Origin: an uncultured archaeon
GTDB taxonomy: Archaea > Hadarchaeota > Hadarchaeia > Hadarchaeales > WYZ-LMO6
Direction of reading: 5' to 3'
Assembly: GCA_938074535.1 (NCBI GenBank)
Contig: CALJER010000029.1
Span: 1-49,490, forward strand
DNA length: 49,490 nt
Numbering within the stretch: the first letter of the stretch is position 1; every line of letters begins with the position of its first letter. Both the position numbers and the translations under genes were made by a program. Of the stretch, positions 15,451-22,778 are shown one piece after another. Under the pieces are notes generated by a model. That model had not been told where the DNA came from, did no database searches, and saw nothing but the letters and a program-made list of their open reading frames with translations.

Positions 15451-17361
15451 CTACACCCTCCAGTTCTCCCAGAGATGGTCGGCGCACCTGGTGGCGAAGG
15501 CCATGATGGAGATCTGCGGGTTCACCCTCACGCACTCCGGGAAGATACTGGCGTCGGCGATGTAAAGATTCTCCAGGTCGTGGCACCTCCCGTAGGAGTC
15601 CACCACCCCCCTCTTGGGGTCGGGGCCCATCCTGCAGGTGCCCTGCGGGTGGTAGGCGGACCAGATGAAATCGGCGGCGCGGACCTTCAGTCCGCCGAGC
15701 CTCTCCAGGTCCTTTCCATCCCTCACCCAGGGCATCCTCGCCATTCCCGTGCACACCTTCTCGGCACCCCCCTCCAGCAGGATCCTGCAGGCCTCCACGA
15801 CCCCCTCCCGCGCCGCCCTGAGGTCCCTCCCCCCCAGCCTGTAGAGGACCAGGGCCTCCATCCCCATCTTCGGCAGTCCGTAGGGGAAGGGGAAGAGGGG
15901 GAGGACCCTTCCGACGGAGTCTGAGTCGTTCACCATCACCCCTATGGATCCCACCTTCCTCCACTCCCCCATCACCTCCATCAGCTCCCTTCCCAGGAAG
16001 GGGGTGGAGAGGGCCCCTATCCCGGGCGGGACGGTGGTGGACTCGAGCATGAAGCCCCTCTCCCTGAAGTCCACCCCGTAGGACTGGGAGACGGTCCTCC
16101 ACCCGTACAGGGCCTCGGGGAAGAAACCCGCGACGAACACGCAGGGATGGATCCTCAGGTTCTGTCCCACCATTCCGCTGGAGTTGGCTATCCGGTTGGC
16201 GAGGAGGAGCACGGGGGTGTAAAGGGCACCGGCGGCAAGCACGTAGATCCTGGCCCTCGCCACGAACCTCCCCACCTTTTCCCCTTTCCTGTTGTAGATC
16301 GCCCCACCCATTCCCACCACCCTTCCCTCCCTCACCTCGATCTGTTGCACCTCAAAGCCCGTGTAGATCCTGGCCCCAGCCCGCGTGGCGAGGGGGAGAT
16401 AGGTCAGGCGCATGTCCTGCTTGGCGTCGATGGGGCATCCGTACTGGCAGACTCCGGTGGCATCGCAGCCCCTGGCGTTCTTCTCGAGGGGCATGCCCCG
16501 GTACCCCAGCCTCCTGGCGCCCTCCGCCACCCTGGCGTGGACCTCCCCCATGAGCTCGAGGGAAACGGGGCGGACCGAAAGGGTCCTCTCCACCCTCTCG
16601 AAGTAGGGCTTCATCTCGGCTGGGGAGAGGCCCTCGAGCCCCCATTCCGTCCACCTCTCCAGCAGCTCGTCGGGGGTCCTGAAGCAGGTGCTGGAGTTGA
16701 TCACGGTGGTCCCTCCCAGGCAGTTTCCCACCGGAAGCATGATGGGGGGCCCGGGCAGCGGGGGGAGGGGGAGGGCGAAGATGGATCCGGAGTTGCGGTA
16801 GAGGAGGGGAATCATCTCCCTCGGTTCCCCCGTAAAGCCCTCCGCCCCGTACCTGAAGCCCCTCTCCACCACGGCCACCCTCAGGCCCTTCTCGGCCAGC
16901 TCCCTGGCCACCACCGCTCCCCCAGCCCCCGAGCCCACCACCAGCACATCGCACTCTATCTCCACCCTCCCCGCACCCCTCTCGAACTCCACCAGGTTCT
17001 CCTCCAGGAGGGGAGGACAGGGGACCCTGGGCTTTCCCCTCTCTATGCTCGTCCCCAGGACCTCCCTTATCTCCGGTCTGGAGGTGTAGGGCAGCACCAC
17101 CAGGGTCTTGAGCAGGGAGAGGAGGGTGCGGAAGAGGAAGGAGCGGCGGTTGAGCCCCTGGAGGAGGGGAGGGGGAAGCTTCTGGAGGAGCAGGCCCAGG
17201 AGGCCGAGCAGCTCCCAGAGGATCCTGAGGAGGGGGAGGGGGAGCCAGCGGAAGACCTCACCCGTGAACTTCTTCACCTCTTCTTCCGCTCCCACCTCCT
17301 CGGCGGCCTTCAGCTCCCCGCAGCCTGGCAGGAGGACGCGCAGGAGGGGGAGGAGGCTCAT
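15451..17361 (-). CDS. GMC-family oxidoreductase, long-chain alcohol oxidase-like
   Basis: The 636-residue flavoprotein has an N-terminal extension of about 120 residues with hydrophobic helices. After it come the FAD motif VVGSGAGGAVVARELAEKG, GNCLGGTTVINSS, and the C-terminal GMC active-site region YHPQGTCRMG with VNPQISIMA. The extension and layout match long-chain fatty alcohol oxidases and cholesterol-oxidase-like GMC enzymes. CDATGVCQYGCP with four nearby Cys is unusual in GMC enzymes but known in this subgroup. It probably oxidises a hydrophobic alcohol at the membrane. The ATG overlaps the stop of the membrane protein gene (ATGA). Confidence 0.85.
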   Translation of the reverse strand: MSLLPLLRVLLPGCGELKAAEEVGAEEEVKKFTGEVFRWLPLPLLRILWELLGLLGLLLQKLPPPLLQGLNRRSFLFRTLLSLLKTLVVLPYTSRPEIREVLGTSIERGKPRVPCPPLLEENLVEFERGAGRVEIECDVLVVGSGAGGAVVARELAEKGLRVAVVERGFRYGAEGFTGEPREMIPLLYRNSGSIFALPLPPLPGPPIMLPVGNCLGGTTVINSSTCFRTPDELLERWTEWGLEGLSPAEMKPYFERVERTLSVRPVSLELMGEVHARVAEGARRLGYRGMPLEKNARGCDATGVCQYGCPIDAKQDMRLTYLPLATRAGARIYTGFEVQQIEVREGRVVGMGGAIYNRKGEKVGRFVARARIYVLAAGALYTPVLLLANRIANSSGMVGQNLRIHPCVFVAGFFPEALYGWRTVSQSYGVDFRERGFMLESTTVPPGIGALSTPFLGRELMEVMGEWRKVGSIGVMVNDSDSVGRVLPLFPFPYGLPKMGMEALVLYRLGGRDLRAAREGVVEACRILLEGGAEKVCTGMARMPWVRDGKDLERLGGLKVRAADFIWSAYHPQGTCRMGPDPKRGVVDSYGRCHDLENLYIADASIFPECVRVNPQISIMAFATRCADHLWENWRV

Positions 17362-18059
17362 CTTTTCCTCCCCAGCACGAACCTGGGGGTGGACCCCCTC
17401 ATTCCGAAGAGACCCCTCTCCACGCTCACCCTCACCCTCTCACCCTTCCTCAGGGGGACGAGGCTTTCCACCAGGTAGAGGCCTGGCTTCGCGTTGCTTC
17501 TGAGGTCGTACCCCACCCTCACCATGGCCCTCCTGCCCCTCACTTCCTCCACCACACCGTAGGTGAACTCCCTTCCGTACTTCCAGCGGTGGAGGGAATA
17601 GGAGAGCAGGAAGAGGAGGATGAGGGCCAGGGGGAGGAGGAGGGAGGGATAGGGTTCTGTCAGCAGGTGCGGGGGCCAGAGGCGCAGGGTGAGGAGGAGC
17701 CAGGCGAAGGAGAGGCCTAAGAGGGAGAAGGAGAGGTAGGCCGGGTAGTCCTCCCTGAAGGCCCTCCTGAGCTGGGTGAGGGAGAGGTGCAGGAGGTAGA
17801 GGGTGAGGAGGACCATGCAGGTGAGGAGGAGGAAGGGAGGGGGGAGAAGGAAGAGGTAGAGGACGGAGAGCAGGAAGAGAAGAATCAGGGAGAGCTGGAG
17901 TTTGAGCACCACGTACTCAGGCCAGCCCGCGTGCCTCTTCTCGAAGAAGCCCCTCAGGGGTCCCGGGATCTCATCCCTCGCCGCCCTCCTCCTCAGGCGC
18001 GGCCTGGGGAGCCTGGGACGGAGCACCGCCTCCCCCACCCTCCTGAAGAACTCCTTCAC
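17358..18059 (-). CDS. four-helix membrane protein of the pilin operon (possibly DUF2101)
   Basis: The 233-residue protein starts at a GTG overlapping the previous stop (GTGA). An Arg-rich soluble N-terminus of about 55 residues precedes four hydrophobic helices (about residues 55-72, 75-92, 112-128 and 140-160). A soluble C-terminal beta-rich domain follows, with alternating charged strands (VRVGYDLRSN, RVRVSVERGLFG). The build recalls archaeal DUF2101 proteins, but I cannot confirm that. The position between seven pilin-like genes and the oxidase suggests a membrane platform or anchor for the complex. Confidence 0.7.
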   Translation of the reverse strand: MKEFFRRVGEAVLRPRLPRPRLRRRAARDEIPGPLRGFFEKRHAGWPEYVVLKLQLSLILLFLLSVLYLFLLPPPFLLLTCMVLLTLYLLHLSLTQLRRAFREDYPAYLSFSLLGLSFAWLLLTLRLWPPHLLTEPYPSLLLPLALILLFLLSYSLHRWKYGREFTYGVVEEVRGRRAMVRVGYDLRSNAKPGLYLVESLVPLRKGERVRVSVERGLFGMRGSTPRFVLGRKR

Positions 18060-18418
18060 CTCCCTCCCTCCAGCTCCCAGGAAGAAAAGTATTTCGCCGT
18101 TCCCCCCGGGTCCCTCACCTCCAGCCTGACGGTGGAGTTCTCCAGTGTGAGGGTGACCAGCAGGCCGGTGTACCTCTCGTAGGTTCTGGCTATTCCCCCC
18201 AGCGTCACGTTGTCCAGCTGCATGCGGTAGAGGTCCATCTGCCTCACCAGATTCTCCGCGTCCCTGGCCGTGAACCAGACCCTCTCCGCCACCGCCTTCA
18301 CGGAGAGTCCTTCTTCCCCCCTCTCCATCACCACCAGCAGGCAGGAAGCCAGGAGGAAGGAGGGAAGCACCAGCAGGAGGACCATCCCCGTGAGCACGAA
18401 GCCCCCTTCCTCCCTCAT
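18056..18418 (-). CDS. pseudopilin-like protein (operon gene 7)
   Basis: The 120-residue protein starts at an ATG overlapping the previous stop. MREEGGFVLTGMVLLLVLPSF resembles a class III signal peptide: a short charged head, glycines, then a hydrophobic helix of about 20 residues. It lacks the acidic residue usually found five or six positions after the cleavage site. A helical stretch (about 40-65) and a small beta domain follow. It could cap or initiate a filament, or be a plain membrane protein. Confidence 0.68.
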   Translation of the reverse strand: MREEGGFVLTGMVLLLVLPSFLLASCLLVVMERGEEGLSVKAVAERVWFTARDAENLVRQMDLYRMQLDNVTLGGIARTYERYTGLLVTLTLENSTVRLEVRDPGGTAKYFSSWELEGGR

Positions 18419-19647
18419 CTTCTCTCCCTCCACACGTAGAGCACGATGGGCTGCAGCTCGGCCTTCTGCCTGGAAACCCACTCCAGGGCCCTCTGGGCAA
18501 GCGTCACCCACCCCTGCGTTTCCACGTGGTCGAACCTGTTGTCGGAGGAGCTCTGGGCCATCCTCACGTTGAAGAGGGCGGTCCTCTCCATGAACCCGAA
18601 GATTCCCAGGTTCACTACCTCCCTCACCAGCAGGCCGGGCCAGGTGAGGCTCTCGTTCTCCCAGTTCTCCCACTCCCCCAGCGTCCTCAGCCAGGGATCA
18701 AGCAGCCAGGAAGTTTTGTACACGTACTGGTAGTAATCATCACCCTGGTAGGGGACGTCCTGGAAGGGCAGTCCGGTGGTCAAGTAATGGGTGAGGTCCA
18801 CCAGCTCCATCCTGTAGGAAGAGTTCTCTGGCCACCTCACCCTTTCGATGCCTGGGTCCTGATCGAAGGGGTTGGGGGAAATCCCGAGCATCAGCAGGAA
18901 CTCCCCGTAGGTGCTTATCATGGGGTCCCTCCGGTTGGACCAGAGGGTATCCCCCCCGACCACCACTCCCCCTCCCCTTTCCCTCCCATCCACGATGAGC
19001 TTGAACATGATGTAATCAACAACCCTGCGGAGGGTGTTTTCGCTCCAGTACACGCTCACGTCCGGGAGGAAGATCACATCCGGGTACCAGTTGGGCTCTA
19101 TCTTGCCCTCCAGATACCCCACAAAGGTGTTCTCGGAGCCGGTCATCCGGTAGGTCCACCCTGGTTTGATCACCTGGGAAGCGAACCACTCGTCCTGGGG
19201 GTCGTCCGCCCAGATCAGCACGTCCAGGCTCTCCACCGTGCGTATGAACTCGCAGGTCAGGTGTACGGCCAGCGCCCTCTCCGCCGCGTTCTCCCACCTT
19301 CCCCTCCAGTTGTCCGAGTTATCCCGGTAGACCTCCACCAGGAGGTTGTCCTCCGTTCCCACGGTGTACCTGAAGCTCACCCCGGGAGGCAGGAGGAGGA
19401 GCAGGTTCTCCCTGGCCGCCCTCGCCGCCTCGGAGTACTGGAGGTTGTTCAGGCTGTCGATCACGTGCTTCGTCACCCCCGTCCCGTTCATCGCGCTCAG
19501 GGCGTCCTGCGCGCACCTCTCCAGCTTCAGGTACCCGTGTCCCGGCGTTCCCCCCGTCTCCAGGTGGGCCACACCGGCCACGGCGATCATCATCACCACT
19601 GTCGCCAGACACGCATCCAGGCTGAAGACGAAACCCCTCTCCCTCAT
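18415..19647 (-). CDS. large pseudopilin-like protein (operon gene 6)
   Basis: The 410-residue protein begins MRERGFVFSLDACLATVVMM, a class III-type signal peptide with cleavage after Gly5 and an Asp in the acidic slot. The ectodomain is far larger than in filament-forming pilins. It contains an alpha/beta part (VLIWADDPQ, PDVIFLPDVSVYW, GGGVVVGGDTLW) that looks like a Rossmann or glutamine-amidotransferase-like fold, and a Trp/Tyr-rich region near residues 250-330. A C-terminal VLYVWRERR tail ends the protein. It would suit a tip adhesin or substrate-binding minor pilin. The start overlaps the previous stop. Confidence 0.75.
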   Translation of the reverse strand: MRERGFVFSLDACLATVVMMIAVAGVAHLETGGTPGHGYLKLERCAQDALSAMNGTGVTKHVIDSLNNLQYSEAARAARENLLLLLPPGVSFRYTVGTEDNLLVEVYRDNSDNWRGRWENAAERALAVHLTCEFIRTVESLDVLIWADDPQDEWFASQVIKPGWTYRMTGSENTFVGYLEGKIEPNWYPDVIFLPDVSVYWSENTLRRVVDYIMFKLIVDGRERGGGVVVGGDTLWSNRRDPMISTYGEFLLMLGISPNPFDQDPGIERVRWPENSSYRMELVDLTHYLTTGLPFQDVPYQGDDYYQYVYKTSWLLDPWLRTLGEWENWENESLTWPGLLVREVVNLGIFGFMERTALFNVRMAQSSSDNRFDHVETQGWVTLAQRALEWVSRQKAELQPIVLYVWRERR

Positions 19648-20813
19648 CTCCACACCCTCACCTCCAGGATGGCTGGGAGCAGGTTCCATGCCTGCCTGGC
19701 CAGCTCGGGGGAGGAACAGCGCGGAACGGCCACCACACCCACGTCTACGGAGTCCCCAGGGCTCCCCGTTACCTTAAGGGTGAGGTAGTTGTTCGGGTTC
19801 CCACCGTTGTCGGCCTCGGTGAGAGGTACCTTGGGATAGTCCTTCCCGTGGTACCTCATGGGGAAAAGAGTGTTCCACGGGAAGTGATAATCAAATTTGT
19901 TATCCTTGGGTCTGTTGACCCACACCTCCGTCGCGGGCTTGTTGGGGTCGCTGGGGAAGAGGACCACGTACCAGTCGAATAAATCCAGCTCCCCTGGTCG
20001 GACGAGGAAGGTCAGGGTGTAGGGCTCAGGGCGGGCGCGGTGCCTGCGGTTCTCCACCGCGTTCCTCACTTCTCCAGCGGGCAGGACCAGCGAGCGCCTG
20101 GCCACCGCCACCTCCACCGAGTTTTCCTCTCCCGAAGTTCCCCCCAGGTCCCATCCCGGCCAGAGTTTCCAGATCACCCCCTCGCACCACACCCCCACCG
20201 TCTTCCCGTCGGACACCACCTCCACCGTGAGGGGAGGGAGGGAGACCACCATGGAGAAGGTTTTTCCTTGCATCGTCTGCTCCTTCACCGTGTTCTCCTT
20301 CTGTAGCCTCACCCTGGCCCTGAGGGTGCTTCCGAGGTTCTCCAGCCTCACGTAAACCCCCACCCCCTGGAGGGAGGTGTTGAGGGTGTAGTTCAGCCCG
20401 GCCGCGCTCGCCCTCACCAGCAGGCTCCTAGAGAGGATCCTGACCTCGAAGTTCTGGCCGCCGAAGAGCCTCCTCACCGCCTGCACTTCCGGTCCTGAGG
20501 AGTTCCAGTTTTCGCTCCTGCACAGCTCCCTCAGGTAGACCAGCTTTCTGGGGCTGAGGACGTTCGGTTCCTCGACCAGCCCCAGGACCTGGAGGGTGGA
20601 GGGCCGGTCCTCCCAGTTCTCCGGAAGCCCCCCCGTCTTCACCAGGGCCTCGGCCGCGTCACCCGCCACCCGCTCCAGCGAGTACCTGGAGACCTCCTCT
20701 TGGGCCCTCGTGTGTACCTGCTCCATCACCACCCCGGAGTACCCCAGCACCAGGGCGGTGAGGGAGAGCGCGAGGAACATGTCCAGGGTGAGAACCTGCC
20801 CCCTTTCCTTCAC
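19644..20813 (-). CDS. large pseudopilin-like protein (operon gene 5)
   Basis: The 389-residue protein starts at a GTG overlapping the upstream stop. MKERGQVLTLDMFLALSLTA gives a class III-type signal: Gly before Gln, an Asp at the acidic position and a hydrophobic helix. An amphipathic helix (about residues 30-60) continues the pilin stalk. The rest is a long beta-rich, exposed-looking region with several Asn-x-Ser/Thr sites (for example NSSGP, NYTLNTS), fitting N-glycosylation outside the cell. No catalytic motif was recognised. It is probably a minor pilin with a large head. Confidence 0.75.
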   Translation of the reverse strand: MKERGQVLTLDMFLALSLTALVLGYSGVVMEQVHTRAQEEVSRYSLERVAGDAAEALVKTGGLPENWEDRPSTLQVLGLVEEPNVLSPRKLVYLRELCRSENWNSSGPEVQAVRRLFGGQNFEVRILSRSLLVRASAAGLNYTLNTSLQGVGVYVRLENLGSTLRARVRLQKENTVKEQTMQGKTFSMVVSLPPLTVEVVSDGKTVGVWCEGVIWKLWPGWDLGGTSGEENSVEVAVARRSLVLPAGEVRNAVENRRHRARPEPYTLTFLVRPGELDLFDWYVVLFPSDPNKPATEVWVNRPKDNKFDYHFPWNTLFPMRYHGKDYPKVPLTEADNGGNPNNYLTLKVTGSPGDSVDVGVVAVPRCSSPELARQAWNLLPAILEVRVWR

Positions 20814-21208
20814 CTTTTCACCACCTCCACCCGAACCTCCACGTCGTAGGTCCCCCTGGAGGTGCGGAGGGGCTGGACGGTGGAGGGGAAGCTCCCCGTC
20901 ACGGCCTTCCACATGAACCTGAGGGCGTCTTCCCTCACCTCCTCAGCCACCCTGTTCTCGGAACAGCTCAGCCCCCAGGCCATCACATAAATTTTCACCC
21001 TTCCGCCCTCCATCCTCACCTCCCCCACCCTGGCTTCCCCGCCGCACTCCCGCTGGAGTCTGGAGAGGGCGTTCCCTGCCCCGTCCCTGGCAGAGGCCTG
21101 GATAACTTGAGCTTCGTTCGTTCCCTCCCCCAGGTAGAGAAGGGAGGAGACGGCCAGGAGGACGGCCGCGAAGAGCACGAGCATCTCCAGGCTCGCCTGG
21201 CCCCTCAC
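20810..21208 (-). CDS. pilin-like protein (operon gene 4)
   Basis: The 132-residue protein starts at a GTG overlapping the upstream stop. MRGQASLEMLVLFAAVLLAV is a canonical class III signal peptide: cleavage between Gly3 and Gln4, with Glu at mature position 5. A continuing helix and a small head with two cysteines (QRECGGEA and GLSCSEN) that could form a disulfide follow. Size and signal match a filament subunit or core pseudopilin. Confidence 0.82.
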   Translation of the reverse strand: MRGQASLEMLVLFAAVLLAVSSLLYLGEGTNEAQVIQASARDGAGNALSRLQRECGGEARVGEVRMEGGRVKIYVMAWGLSCSENRVAEEVREDALRFMWKAVTGSFPSTVQPLRTSRGTYDVEVRVEVVKR

Positions 21209-21609
21209 CCGCTCACCACCCTTATCCGGTTTTCCCCCCAGTAGATCCTCAGGGGTCTCCTCAGGTTCTCGGAGGTGAGGAGGAAGGCCTCCACGTTGTT
21301 GCACACCGTCCCCACCCTCACGCTCCTTCCCCCCCTTTCCACCACCAGTTCGCCGGAGGAAGGATCGAAGCTCAGGGTGAGGGAGGAGAGCCTGGCGGGC
21401 AGGCTGAGCCTGAGTTCCAGCCCCGACCCGTTGGAGTAGACGGAGTTGATGGCCCCCGCCAGCTCCTCCCCCACCATTCTGGCCTCCAGTCCTTCGCCGA
21501 TTCCGCGGGCTTCCTCCATCCTGGCCTGGTACACGTGGAGGAAGGAAGAGCACACCACCATGAGGAGGGTCAGGGCGAAGATGGCGTCCAGGGAGAAGAA
21601 GCCCCTCAT
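21205..21609 (-). CDS. pilin-like protein (operon gene 3)
   Basis: The 134-residue protein starts at an ATG overlapping the upstream stop. MRGFFSLDAIFALTLLMVVC has Gly3 before the hydrophobic helix and Asp in place of the usual Glu at mature position 5. The helix continues to about residue 50 (SVYSNGSG), then short beta strands (LRLSLPARL, LTLSFDP, ELVVERGG) form a compact head. It is probably a minor pilin paired with operon genes 2 and 4. Confidence 0.77.
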   Translation of the reverse strand: MRGFFSLDAIFALTLLMVVCSSFLHVYQARMEEARGIGEGLEARMVGEELAGAINSVYSNGSGLELRLSLPARLSSLTLSFDPSSGELVVERGGRSVRVGTVCNNVEAFLLTSENLRRPLRIYWGENRIRVVSG

Positions 21610-22058
21610 CCTATCCCCTCCCTGGGCTCCACGTACAGGTAAATTTTGCCGTTTTCCAGCCGCGCGTTTTCCACATCCCCCGGCCACCCCACGATCACGG
21701 GGTAGCTCCCTGCGGGCAGGTGGAGGAGCCTGGCCCGGAAACCGTACCCACATGGGCTCACCACCACCAGCTCTTCCCTCCCCCAGAGGACCTCCACCCT
21801 CACCTCGTTCTCCCGGAGTTCTAAGTTCCACCTCTCTTTCAGGCTCACGGTGACCGTTCTCACGCTTCCCTCCCCCCCCGAAACCACCTCCTCCAGGGCA
21901 GAGGCAATGGCCCGGGAAGCGGATCCGGCCTGGGAGAGGTAAAGGGTCTTCTTGAGTCCTTTCTCAGAGGTATCCAGCACGGAGGAGGAGAGGGTGGCCA
22001 CCAGCACCAGCAGCGCGGAGAGGAGCACTAGGTACTCCACCGAAGTCTGCCCCCTCAT
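21606..22058 (-). CDS. pilin-like protein (operon gene 2)
   Basis: The 150-residue protein starts at an ATG overlapping the upstream stop. MRGQTSVEYLVLLSALLVLV is a textbook class III signal peptide (G|QTSVEY). A stalk helix to about residue 60 (SALEEVV) is followed by an all-beta head with VSPCGYGFRARLLHLP. The signal resembles archaeal major pilins more than any other gene of the operon, so this is a candidate main subunit. Confidence 0.82.
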   Translation of the reverse strand: MRGQTSVEYLVLLSALLVLVATLSSSVLDTSEKGLKKTLYLSQAGSASRAIASALEEVVSGGEGSVRTVTVSLKERWNLELRENEVRVEVLWGREELVVVSPCGYGFRARLLHLPAGSYPVIVGWPGDVENARLENGKIYLYVEPREGIG

Positions 22059-22654
22059 CCCACCACCTCGTCCGAGAGGGTGATCCTCCTGGGATAGGTG
22101 TGGAAGGGATCGTAGACGAAGGTGAAGGTGAGCAGGTGCTTTGTCCTGGTGCCGGGCTGGAGGAGGAAGTTTTCCTCCACGTGCACCCCGTTCTCCCTCA
22201 CCCACCTCTCCTCCCTCTCCTCCCCATTTTCACACCACCTGCTGGGCAGGAGGGTGTTCACCAGCACGGTGGAGTTCAGCCTGTTGTCCCACTCCCCGTC
22301 CCCGTCCAGGTCCAGCAGGATTATCACGTCCGCCCTCCCGTTCCTTTGGATCTCCCCGTCCGAGGTGAGAATCCCGTCCGCCTCCAGGCGGTCGTAACCG
22401 CCCACGCGGATTCCCACGGCCTCTTTGGGGAACCAGACCTCGACCTGGGTTTTGGCTCCGGGACCTGCCCCGTACACCGCGTTCACGGCTGCAGCTATCT
22501 TGACCGCAGTTTCCCTGGCCTCCGCCAGGCAGGAGGCCTTCTGGGCCCCTCCCTTCGCTTCCTGGTAGAGGGGGAGGGTGAAGGCGACCAGGAGAACCAT
22601 CAGGCCGCTGAGGATGACCAGGAACTCCAGGCCCACCTGCCCCTTCCCTTCCAT
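22055..22654 (-). CDS. pilin-like protein (operon gene 1)
   Basis: The 199-residue protein heads the operon. MEGKGQVGLEFLVILSGLMV has Gly before Gln and Glu at mature position 5. A long helix (to AVNAVYG, about residue 63) precedes a beta-rich head containing LLDLDGDGEWDNRL, which looks like an EF-hand-type calcium loop, and two Cys (one in the stalk helix, one in SRWCENG). A calcium-binding pilin head is known in type II secretion pseudopilins and some pili. A TATA box 28 bases before the ATG implies a leaderless message. Confidence 0.8.
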   Translation of the reverse strand: MEGKGQVGLEFLVILSGLMVLLVAFTLPLYQEAKGGAQKASCLAEARETAVKIAAAVNAVYGAGPGAKTQVEVWFPKEAVGIRVGGYDRLEADGILTSDGEIQRNGRADVIILLDLDGDGEWDNRLNSTVLVNTLLPSRWCENGEEREERWVRENGVHVEENFLLQPGTRTKHLLTFTFVYDPFHTYPRRITLSDEVVG

Positions 22655-22676
22655 CTGCTAAGGAGGGAAAAGTGGA

Positions 22677-22686
22677 GTATTAAGAT
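22677..22686 (-). promoter_or_regulatory. TATA box of the pilin-oxidase operon
   Basis: On the minus strand ATCTTAATAC is centred about 28 bases upstream of the ATG at 22654. It is the only clear promoter seen for the ten-gene operon. Confidence 0.5.
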
Positions 22687-22741
22687 TGGCCCGAACATGA
22701 GCCGGCCCGAACCCGAAGGGCGGAAGGAGGGGGGAACTCAA

Positions 22742-22750
22742 GTATAAAAG
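22742..22750 (+). promoter_or_regulatory. TATA box of the acyl-CoA ligase gene
   Basis: GTATAAAAG lies about 33 bases before the ATG at 22779, giving a short leader that contains the GGGGGAGG ribosome site (22771-22778). Confidence 0.6.
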
Positions 22751-22778
22751 GGCCTCCTTTCCAGGGTTCTGGGGGAGG

